From Terriglobia bacterium (GTDB taxonomy: Bacteria > Acidobacteriota > Terriglobia > UBA7540): a DNA stretch of 18,548 nucleotides. Position 1 is the first letter of the stretch; each line of letters begins with the position of its first letter. Of this stretch, positions 6,912 through 13,307 are shown one piece after another. The DNA is taken from the NCBI GenBank assembly GCA_030040515.1, contig JASHTO010000158.1, forward strand, positions 1 to 18,548. The letters run 5' to 3'. Position numbers and translations under genes: made by a program. The notes below the pieces were generated by a model that did not search any database, was not told the DNA's origin, and saw only the letters and a program-made list of their open reading frames with translations.

Positions 6912-9149
6912 TCACTGCGCCAGTTGGATGTCGACGTCCCAGGTATGTTGATCCGCCACGAAGTCAATGTGCCTGACCGCGCCTGACCAGCCCTTCGCCT
7001 CCCCTTGAGAATTGTCTGAAGGCAGGGACGAATCCACACCATCGAGCGCCCGCCACGCCACCGGGCGGTCAAAATCCATCACCAAATGCGAGCCTTTGCG
7101 TGCGAAGAACCACATTCGCGCCTGCTGGTTATTTTCTTCGCGAACCGTTACCCAGCCGTTTGTCCCCAGTTCGCCCGATACGTGCGTGCCGGCAAGATTC
7201 AGGGAAAATGATTGGCCTTCATTCCAATTCACCCGGCTGTTGAAGACGAAAATCGATTTTCCCGCTTTAAATACGGCCGCTTTGCTGAGTGCGGGAGGCG
7301 GGCAGGGCGATCTATTTGTGGAGGCATCGCTTGCGGGTGGAAGAAAAGGAATCCAGTAGCAGCTTCCCGACTCCGGAACCATTTCGGAGGGATAGCTAAT
7401 TCCTAAAGTCCGGTCAAAGAGCTGTTGGATCGAAGGCGTGTATTCGCTGCGAAAAATCAAATCTGCGGAATCCACCGTGCGCTCATCCACCGTCGCCGCC
7501 TGCACTTCCGGCAAAGCGGGAATCACCGAGTCATCCAACATCCGGAAGAACGGCCAGATGAGGTTCACCAGGTCGGCGTGCGGCGGGTTGGGGTCCCAAT
7601 AGTCGTTGGCGGGCTCAAAGGAATAAACCTGGGCGCCGGCCGAAGCTCCGAGCAGCGCCAGTTCCTGAAAGATGACGGGCGGAGCGTCGGTGCGCACGCC
7701 TTCCTTGTAGTCGAGCTGTTTTCCCAAGGTGGTGAACCCGGCTTCGGTCCAGTAGTAGCTCTCCGGCTGCGCACCCCAGCCCGCCACGGTATGGCTGAGC
7801 CAGAGTCCCAGGAGCCCGGCGGGCGCAAGGTAAGGCGCGTCGCCGCCATTCATCTTCCACAAGGGAAAAACGTAGCCGTAGTGTTTCTTCATGAAATTCC
7901 GGAAATCCTGGTGGGCTTCCGCTTCCAGCCAGATGTTCGCTCCCCAATTTGCATCGGCCCAGAAAACCGGCCGCCCCATCTCCGATCCCAAAGCTATCAA
8001 GCGTTCCAGGTAGCCGGCCACTTCCGGATTGTTGACGCCGCCCTGCACTTCCTGCTCGCAGATGTAAAACGCCTTGAGTGCAGAATATTCATGTGCCCAT
8101 TTCTCGATCATCGCCAGGGGAACACGGTCCCACCGTCCGGCGATGATGTTGTGGGGACCGTTCATTTGCAGCGCAATCGGCGCGCCCGCCGCCTGGGCGG
8201 CCGCCAGGATGCTGGCAATGTAGGGCCGTGCGCCGCCGGTGCGAAACAAAAAGCCGGGACGAAGATCCGCAGGGACAAGCGCCCACGCGCCTTTCACATC
8301 ATCGTAGGGCAAATTCAAAATAGTGACGGGCCGGCTTGTGCTGGGAAGTATGTCCAACGGTTGCGCGGGTTCTTCCGTGCGCACTGTAAATTGCCTCATC
8401 TCGGACCAAGGTCCGAAACTTCCCGCAAGATTCAACGCACGCACTCGCCAGGAGTATCTTCCCGGAGGAAGCCAGTCGCCGGGCCAGTATCCCTGCGCGT
8501 CGCTTGAGAAATAGGCTGACAGGTGCACTTTCTGGGGTTCACCACCTTCGCGCTGCCATTCCAAATCGTACCCGGCCACTTGCCCGGGCTGAGGGCACGA
8601 CCACAGAAAATCTGCCGCCGGCGCGGTCACATCCTGCCCTTCGGCGGGAGAGGCAAGCTCCGGAGCTGAGAGAGAAATATTCTCGGCGGGTTGCAGGCGC
8701 AAGTCGCGGAGGTGCAGGTAGCCGGGGTTATCGCCCGGGATGCCAATGACGATCCCAATGCGCCGGTCATGCTCCCAGGCTGTCGGGACGGGGAACGCAA
8801 ACTCACGCTCCAGGCTGCCGCGATATAAGTCAACGCGCTCGCCGGTGGTGCGCTCAAACGCAAACGTCCATCCTGTCTCGGTCACGGCGCCGTGGTGCAG
8901 GCCACGAACTTCCATGGCTCCGCTTCCCGGCAAGGGGGTCCAGCACACCGCGGCCCGGGGCGCGGGCTCAGGAAGGGACTTGACCTCGAGATCAAACTCA
9001 TTGGCACCCACTGTAAACTGCGCGCCCGCCGAGGCCTCCCACGCGCATTGAGAAAGATTAACGACACGGTTTTGGGCATCACCGGCATGGGCCATGGCGG
9101 GTGCGCTCGAGAGGGTTGCCAGAAGCGCGAGAATTAGCAAATTTTTCAA
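6912..9149 (-). CDS. Secreted GH98-like glycoside hydrolase with an N-terminal beta-sandwich and Fn3-like domain
   Basis: This is a 745-residue exported protein. The TTG at 9149 is chosen as start: GGTGGAG lies eight bases upstream, the codons that follow encode a classic signal peptide (KNLLILALLATLSSAPAMA), and the TTG overlaps the upstream gene's stop (TTGA). A longer in-frame extension to 9329 would run through the neighbouring membrane-protein gene. After a beta-rich region (about 30-150) comes an Fn3-like domain (about 162-256, with PPGRYSWRVRALNLAGSFGPWSE). The catalytic-like region (about 270-540) resembles GH98: RPVTILNLPYDD, YICEQ with Glu365, WADANWGANIW, LWLSHTVAGWG and PESYYWTEAGF. 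Characterised GH98 enzymes are endo-acting on blood-group-type beta-galactosides or on xylan, so substrate cannot be called. The family match is from recalled motif patterns, and the exact catalytic residues need a profile alignment. Confidence 0.62.
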   Translation of the reverse strand: MKNLLILALLATLSSAPAMAHAGDAQNRVVNLSQCAWEASAGAQFTVGANEFDLEVKSLPEPAPRAAVCWTPLPGSGAMEVRGLHHGAVTETGWTFAFERTTGERVDLYRGSLEREFAFPVPTAWEHDRRIGIVIGIPGDNPGYLHLRDLRLQPAENISLSAPELASPAEGQDVTAPAADFLWSCPQPGQVAGYDLEWQREGGEPQKVHLSAYFSSDAQGYWPGDWLPPGRYSWRVRALNLAGSFGPWSEMRQFTVRTEEPAQPLDILPSTSRPVTILNLPYDDVKGAWALVPADLRPGFLFRTGGARPYIASILAAAQAAGAPIALQMNGPHNIIAGRWDRVPLAMIEKWAHEYSALKAFYICEQEVQGGVNNPEVAGYLERLIALGSEMGRPVFWADANWGANIWLEAEAHQDFRNFMKKHYGYVFPLWKMNGGDAPYLAPAGLLGLWLSHTVAGWGAQPESYYWTEAGFTTLGKQLDYKEGVRTDAPPVIFQELALLGASAGAQVYSFEPANDYWDPNPPHADLVNLIWPFFRMLDDSVIPALPEVQAATVDERTVDSADLIFRSEYTPSIQQLFDRTLGISYPSEMVPESGSCYWIPFLPPASDASTNRSPCPPPALSKAAVFKAGKSIFVFNSRVNWNEGQSFSLNLAGTHVSGELGTNGWVTVREENNQQARMWFFARKGSHLVMDFDRPVAWRALDGVDSSLPSDNSQGEAKGWSGAVRHIDFVADQHTWDVDIQLAQ

Positions 9150-9634
9150 CGAATAATCTCCACCAGGAAAACCCAGGCATTGAATGTCGAAGAAACGAAA
9201 ATCGTGATGATGCCGGCGGCGATCCAATAGAGCCCGCCGGCGTGGGATTCGGCCAGCAGGAGGCCGCCCACAATCAGGGGAAGGGTTTGAAGCTGTCCGG
9301 AAGTGATGGCCCGCACCGGCTCGTGCCACGGTCGATTGTATTCGCGGCGGGCGCTGTACATTCGCCGCGCGGCATGTGCGTGAAGCAGCCAGGAGATCAC
9401 GCTGAAGAAGACGACCTCAGCGCCCAACGATGCCATTTCCTGCGGGATCAGCCCCGCAAGGCCTACCACCAGGACCAGGATTAGCCCGCCGATCACTGCT
9501 CCCGCCCGCGCCGGTAAGTGTTTGAAGCTGAGAATCCTCGCGAGATTAACGGAGATGGCCACCATCACCAGTCCGGTAAGCGCCGCCGAAGCTTCCGCCG
9601 CAGTGATCATGAAATTCGTCCAGCGCTCGCCCAT
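9146..9634 (-). CDS. Small integral membrane protein, four to five TM helices, unknown function
   Basis: This is a 162-residue hydrophobic protein starting at the ATG at 9634. The frame continues upstream to 9910, but that part is Arg-rich and lies antisense to the next gene, so it is rejected. Helices are visible at about 10-33 (ASAALTGLVMVAISVNLARI), 44-64, 67-85, 112-128 and 133-157, with a charged cytoplasmic-type loop at 88-110 (RRMYSARREYNRPWHEP). The ALTGLVMVAISVNL pattern recalls a conserved but uncharacterised membrane family found in Acidobacteriota and relatives. No function can be assigned. Its stop overlaps the TTG start of the GH98-like gene by four bases (TTGA), which implies one transcript and translational coupling. 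No strong ribosome site precedes the ATG. Confidence 0.72.
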   Translation of the reverse strand: MGERWTNFMITAAEASAALTGLVMVAISVNLARILSFKHLPARAGAVIGGLILVLVVGLAGLIPQEMASLGAEVVFFSVISWLLHAHAARRMYSARREYNRPWHEPVRAITSGQLQTLPLIVGGLLLAESHAGGLYWIAAGIITIFVSSTFNAWVFLVEIIR

Positions 9635-9803
9635 CGATGCAATTTTATCACGCAATCCGCAGGGCATATCGCGAAGGCAGAAGGAGATTACCCCTGTTTG
9701 CGGCCGGGGATTTTCGTGGTCAGTGGGTGCAAATCCAAGCGAGGGCTGATAGAATCGCGTCGCTCTATACCGCGCAGCGATGCCACTTGGGAGGTCAGCC
9801 CTC

Positions 9804-10526
9804 ATGTGCCCCTTGCCCATGTCAGCGATCGGCTTCCGGCCGGAATTCCTGGATTTTCGCCGCGGCATTCGCGTGGGAAACCTGGAAGAGAACGAGCGCA
9901 TCACCCGCATCCTGAAGCTAGGGCTGGAAGCACGCTATGGCCAGGGCTTCGTGACGGAGCGCTGGGGCCGCGGCGTATTCTGGCATTGGGTTGCTTTCCT
10001 GCCACGCGCCAATCGCGAGGCCAAACCGCTTTCCTCCCACGTCAGCTTCGGCTGCTCCAAGTTTTTCATTTCCGTCGACACCGACGACAAGATCTTCCAG
10101 TGCGGATTGCAGATTGAGCGTGGATACGTGAAGGCTCCGCGCTCGTTTCGCACCTGCGAGTTGCGGTCGGATTGGGATTGGCACAGGCTGATGAAAGGTC
10201 TGCGGTCGGGTAGCGCGATTGAGCGCGAATTGCGCCGGTTAATTCTGCGCGAAGGATTCAGGATCTACGCGGGGAGTTGGGAAACGGAGAACAACCAGTT
10301 TTCCAAGAAGAATTTTCCCGGGGTTGCCAGGCTGCGCCGCCTGCTGGCCGCCGCGCCGAAAAATCACTGGGCGGGATTTCAGCTCTATTTTCCGATGACG
10401 GAACAGGAAGCTCGCGGTTCGACGGGTGTTGACCTTGTCGAATCCATGCTCGCCGTCTTCCATGAGGTCACGCCACTCATGAACCTGACGATGCAAATTG
10501 AGTTGCAAGCAGAAGAGTCGGACTAA
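9804..10526 (+). CDS. Conserved-looking hypothetical protein, 240 aa, probably cytoplasmic
   Basis: I do not recognise this protein. The ATG at 9804 is preferred because GGGAGG (9789-9794) sits nine bases upstream. An in-frame ATG at 9819 is an alternative. There is no signal peptide or membrane segment. The protein is soluble, mixed alpha/beta, and rich in Arg, Glu and aromatic residues. Notable stretches are GFRPEFLDFRRGIRVG at the N-terminus, GFVTERWGRGVFWHWVAFLP, SFGCSKFFISVDTDD (a possible beta core) and a C-terminal amphipathic helix region with LVESMLAVFHEVTPLMNL. Codon use resembles its neighbours and the coding frame is clean. It is divergent from the membrane protein/GH98-like pair, leaving 169 bp for two promoters. 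No catalytic motif is visible. Confidence 0.72.
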   Translation: MCPLPMSAIGFRPEFLDFRRGIRVGNLEENERITRILKLGLEARYGQGFVTERWGRGVFWHWVAFLPRANREAKPLSSHVSFGCSKFFISVDTDDKIFQCGLQIERGYVKAPRSFRTCELRSDWDWHRLMKGLRSGSAIERELRRLILREGFRIYAGSWETENNQFSKKNFPGVARLRRLLAAAPKNHWAGFQLYFPMTEQEARGSTGVDLVESMLAVFHEVTPLMNLTMQIELQAEESD

Positions 10527-10542
10527 GGCTGACAGGGTTCCG

Positions 10543-10800
10543 CTACCGATAGACTTCCCTTCTGTGGGCTACCTTCACAACCAAGGCGGTCTTTTCCAGG
10601 TCGGAAATTGAGTAAACCACACGGTATCGCCCCTGCCGGATTCGATATTCTTCGCGTGCGGAAAGCTTTTCACAGCCGGGCGGTCGGGGATTTGCCGCAA
10701 GAGCAGCGATTCTCCTGGCGATGCGTCCGCGGTCTTTCCCTGGGATGGCCTCAAGTTCCTCTGCGGCTGAAGGCTTGATCAGAACCCTATAGCTTTCCAC
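10543..10800 (-). CDS. RelE/ParE-superfamily toxin of a type II toxin-antitoxin pair
   Basis: This is an 85-residue protein of the RelE/ParE fold. RelE-like members cleave mRNA on the ribosome and ParE-like members inhibit gyrase. Family marks are the N-terminal strand YRVLIKPSAAEEL, a helical hairpin (IPGKDRGRIARRIAALA), the NPRPPGCEKL turn, and the C-terminal strands YRIRQGRYRVVYSI and VAHRREVYR, whose conserved Arg and Tyr residues favour a RelE-type ribonuclease. The length is typical. The start overlaps the last 14 bases of the antitoxin gene, which is the usual antitoxin-first order. Which target it hits cannot be told from sequence alone. Confidence 0.87.
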   Translation of the reverse strand: MESYRVLIKPSAAEELEAIPGKDRGRIARRIAALAANPRPPGCEKLSAREEYRIRQGRYRVVYSISDLEKTALVVKVAHRREVYR

Positions 10801-11020
10801 GCAGCCTCAAGTCTTTCAGGACGGATTCAAATGGTAGATTGGGTTCTTTGGCGCGCTGTCGAAAAGCCGACAAGTCTTCCTCGTCCTCGGCCATGCTTTG
10901 CTTTACCGCGGCATTGACGATCTCCGAAAGGCTCCGCTCCGTGATAGCGGCTTTAATCCGAAGGGCCTTGTGCAGGTGAAGATCAAAATAGACCGTGGCA
11001 CGCTTTTGTGTCGCTTTCAT
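10787..11020 (-). CDS. Antitoxin with ribbon-helix-helix-like N-terminus
   Basis: This is a 77-residue partner of the RelE/ParE-type toxin. The N-terminus (RATVYFDLHLHKALRIKAA followed by RSLSEIVNAAV) matches the beta-strand plus two-helix pattern of ribbon-helix-helix DNA-binding antitoxins. The C-terminal part (about 45-77, acidic EDEEDLSAF then a mixed tail) would wrap the toxin. The ATG at 11020 has no clear ribosome site. A promoter-like sequence close upstream suggests a leaderless or very short-leader transcript. An 18-bp palindrome 18-35 bases upstream is the probable autoregulatory operator. Confidence 0.85.
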   Translation of the reverse strand: MKATQKRATVYFDLHLHKALRIKAAITERSLSEIVNAAVKQSMAEDEEDLSAFRQRAKEPNLPFESVLKDLRLRGKL

Positions 11021-11026
11021 ACGGAC

Positions 11027-11055
11027 ATGATGATGTTTTGACGTTAAAACGTCAA
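11027..11055 (-). promoter_or_regulatory. Toxin-antitoxin promoter and operator palindrome
   Basis: On the + strand, TTGACGTTAAAACGTCAA (11038-11055) is a palindrome with perfect 8-bp arms and a 2-bp centre, suited to a dimeric ribbon-helix-helix repressor. On the - strand, TTGACG (11055-11050) is followed after 17 bases by CATCAT (11032-11027, four of six matches to TATAAT), so operator and -35 coincide. Transcription would start almost at the antitoxin ATG. The palindrome also contains the TGA of the upstream DUF362 gene (11054-11052). Confidence 0.6.
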
Positions 11056-12188
11056 GAAGTCAATTGCACCTTGTGCAAATCGATTTTCTTGCGGTCCCAC
11101 ACACCCAGGCCCAGCGCGCCGGCGATCTCAACATGCTCGGGCTGGCGGTGGACGAAGGTGCTGATTTTGTCCGGCCGTGATTCCACCAGAGTTTTCATTC
11201 CCATCGCCTGGCGCTTGGCGTCGATCACTTCCCAGCCGATGTGGTCCGTGGCGACAGGGTCGGTGGAGAAGTACATGGTGTTGTGTTCCCACACGAATTC
11301 CGGCCGCGCGCCCGGCCCGCCGTTGTAAAGCCCCTTCACGCCGTCCAGAATGTTCAGCACCACTTTACTGCGGATGATGGGAATCGACACGGCAGTGGGT
11401 ATGAACTCGTTGCAGACATTCAGGCTGGGGCTTGAATGGCTGCGGTTAACGTTGTTCACGAGGCCGTGGGAGAGATTTTTCAGGCACAGGGTCACGCCCG
11501 CCGATTGGTGATCCTTCAGCACGGGAAGATTGATGAGCTTGTTCACCTGCTTGGTGATGAACAGCGCCGCGTAGGAGCGCCGCGCCGCGGGGTCATCCAG
11601 GCTGTAACCCGGCAGCGTCAGCGCCATCTCCATGTAATGGTCGGGGTCGTAGCCCGCGATGTTCTGCTGCACGTTGTCCACGTCCTCCGCGGCCCAGGAA
11701 TTGCGAACGCCCTCGGGAAGCCACTTGTCAAATCCGCCGCTGTAGAATTGCTTCCGGTAGCGGTCGTAGACCACCATGTCCTGGTGCTTCACACCCGCGG
11801 CCTCGAGGCCTGCGACGATTTCGTGCAACACCGTCGCGTCGGATATCACCAGAGGCTGGCCCACCGGGTTCACCTTGATACCCACCACATCGCCGGGCTC
11901 GAAGAATTGCCGCCAGGCGTCCGCCCAGCCGTCCGCGCCGGTCAGTTCCATCATGCCGCGCCGCATCATCTTCTGAACCTGCTCAGCCTGATATTGGCCA
12001 GAAACCAGCACGGCGGGATTCTCCACCGAAACAACGCGCCCGGGGTAAAGTCCCGGCATGCCGAGTTTTGTCGGATCGATCTTCGATTCCGAGCGCGCGG
12101 CCCAGGCCAGTCCGCCGCTTCCGGCCACAAGCCCTGCCGCGACACCTTTGCTGATGGTTTTCAAACACCCGCGACGTGTCAGACTCAT
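11052..12188 (-). CDS. Tat-exported DUF362 domain protein
   Basis: This is a 378-residue protein starting at the ATG at 12188, chosen because AGGAGG lies about six bases upstream (the in-frame start at 12203 has no such site). It begins with a twin-arginine-type leader (LTRRGCLK, then a hydrophobic Ala/Gly stretch to LAWA). DUF362 marks follow: DVVGIKVNPVGQPL (about 100-113), a helix and DMVVYDRYR, then INLPVLKDHQSAGVTLCLKNLSHG (about 219-242). No Cys-rich ferredoxin motif is visible, unlike some DUF362 proteins fused to 4Fe-4S domains. The biochemical role of the family is not established. The toxin-antitoxin genes follow on the same strand within 31 bases, but they have their own promoter-like site, so a functional link is not implied. 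Confidence 0.88.
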   Translation of the reverse strand: MSLTRRGCLKTISKGVAAGLVAGSGGLAWAARSESKIDPTKLGMPGLYPGRVVSVENPAVLVSGQYQAEQVQKMMRRGMMELTGADGWADAWRQFFEPGDVVGIKVNPVGQPLVISDATVLHEIVAGLEAAGVKHQDMVVYDRYRKQFYSGGFDKWLPEGVRNSWAAEDVDNVQQNIAGYDPDHYMEMALTLPGYSLDDPAARRSYAALFITKQVNKLINLPVLKDHQSAGVTLCLKNLSHGLVNNVNRSHSSPSLNVCNEFIPTAVSIPIIRSKVVLNILDGVKGLYNGGPGARPEFVWEHNTMYFSTDPVATDHIGWEVIDAKRQAMGMKTLVESRPDKISTFVHRQPEHVEIAGALGLGVWDRKKIDLHKVQLTS

Positions 12189-12235
12189 GGTAACCTCCTG
12201 CACTTTGGCCTATTTATAGCCCAAATCCCGACTGA

Positions 12236-12847
12236 GGGGGAAAAAATATCGGGCAGGGATTCCGCGCGCTCGCCGCGCCTCCGGACGCGAAATTGATACT
12301 GCTTCGCCCGGACGTTCTGATCGTGCAGGAGAGCGATCTCCGTCAGAGAGACGAAACGCGTCGCTACGACGACTCCGATACTCTGGCGAAAAGCGCTTCA
12401 GAAATTGGTCTTGATATTCCCGGTCTGGCCCATGTAGTGGAGACCGCCGCGCCGGTTTACTACACGGTCGGCCACGCACGCGACGGAGTCGTTTACAACA
12501 ACATGGTGATGGGGGAACTTTACGGTCCCGAGCCGGAGGACCATCAATCTCTAAGCGCTGAAAAGCCCGTGCGCGCCGAGCAGGGCGCCGGCTGGGACGT
12601 CCTTCTGAAGTTCAAAATCACTCAGTCCGGAAAATATCGCCTGCGAGTCTCGACCGTCGATACCGCCGGCCGCAGTACAGTGGTTTGGAAACCGCTCGAC
12701 ATTTCAAAGGACAAATCGACAGGAAAGCTTCAGGTGTATAATCCCGCGCGGCGCATTCCCGGGCAGGAGGCATTCTATGAAAAATCACACTGGGGCCGTG
12801 GCGGTGGCCATTCTGGCGGTTGCTGGCGTGGCGCAGGCGCAGACTAA
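12236..12847 (+). other. Doubtful open reading frame, possible remnant of a secreted protein gene
   Basis: A frame is open from just after a TGA at 12233-12235 to 12847. The only start-like codon with reasonable position is a TTG at 12293 (184 residues), and it lacks a ribosome site. Residues from GGWDVLLKFKITQSGKYRLRVSTVDTAGRSTVVWKPLDIS-like text (about 12590-12710) read like a beta-sandwich C-terminal domain. The last 24 residues are Gly/Arg-rich and overlap the next gene by 71 bases in another frame, so they are not credible. It may be a decayed gene end. I see no other protein in 12189-12776, which would otherwise be a 588-bp gap. Confidence 0.35.
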
Positions 12848-13271
12848 AATTTCGGTTTCCGAGCAGTGCAGCCGGCCGACCGCCGAGTATACGATTCCAG
12901 TTGGGGATCATCCCGGCCACGTGTATCGCATCGAGCAGACGACGTGCACGGAGGAGCCGGCGCTTGAAATCGGCGGGGTGGCGGTGAAGGAGCACCACTC
13001 CACCGGATTTATCGAGGTGGACGCAGGCAAGGGAACAGATCACTGGTTCCACGTTTTCCTCATGGCCAACGGTGACAGCGTCTGCGCGCGCAGTGAGGGT
13101 ACGGCGGAATTTGATGGCCTTCGATTTCGCACATCCACGGCGCAATGGACTTTCGAACCCGGCACGGGGAAATTTCAGGGGCTGAAGGGCGGCGGGACAC
13201 TCAACTGCCACCCCGGCACGGGCGGCTTCGCGTGCCAGGCAGAGGGTGAGTACACGCTGCCGGGGTCGTAG
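12777..13271 (+). CDS. Small secreted beta-rich protein, unknown function
   Basis: This is a 164-residue protein with a strong ribosome site (AGGAGG, eight bases before the ATG) and a clear signal peptide (HTGAVAVAILAVAGVAQAQ, cleavage near residue 21). The mature protein is predicted mostly beta strand. It has several Cys residues (near 31, 57, 103, 144 and 152) that could form disulfides in the periplasm. The C-terminal WTFEPGTGKFQGLKGGGTLNC segment resembles the GTGKFKGLKGGGT motif of small secreted beta-barrel proteins in Acidobacteriota and Proteobacteria, but I cannot name a family with confidence. It lies 36 bases upstream of the exported peptidase on the same strand, so co-transcription is plausible. 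Confidence 0.78.
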   Translation: MKNHTGAVAVAILAVAGVAQAQTKISVSEQCSRPTAEYTIPVGDHPGHVYRIEQTTCTEEPALEIGGVAVKEHHSTGFIEVDAGKGTDHWFHVFLMANGDSVCARSEGTAEFDGLRFRTSTAQWTFEPGTGKFQGLKGGGTLNCHPGTGGFACQAEGEYTLPGS

Positions 13272-13307
13272 AGCTGCTCGAGATTATAGTCATGGGGAGG
13301 TTAGAAA

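Noticed and set aside
7425..8507. Long + strand frame (360 codons) antisense to the GH98-like gene
   Set aside because: The opposite strand has a ribosome site, signal peptide and family motifs. The + strand product is a His/Arg/Gly-rich shadow without domains, caused by high GC at third positions.
9635..9910. N-terminal extension of the small membrane protein
   Set aside because: The added 92 residues are Arg/Pro-rich, overlap the start of the divergent gene at 9804, and do not resemble a targeting sequence.
11436..12296. Long + strand frame antisense to the DUF362 gene
   Set aside because: It shadows a clear DUF362 protein with a Tat leader and AGGAGG site. The translated product is His/Val-rich with no recognisable feature.
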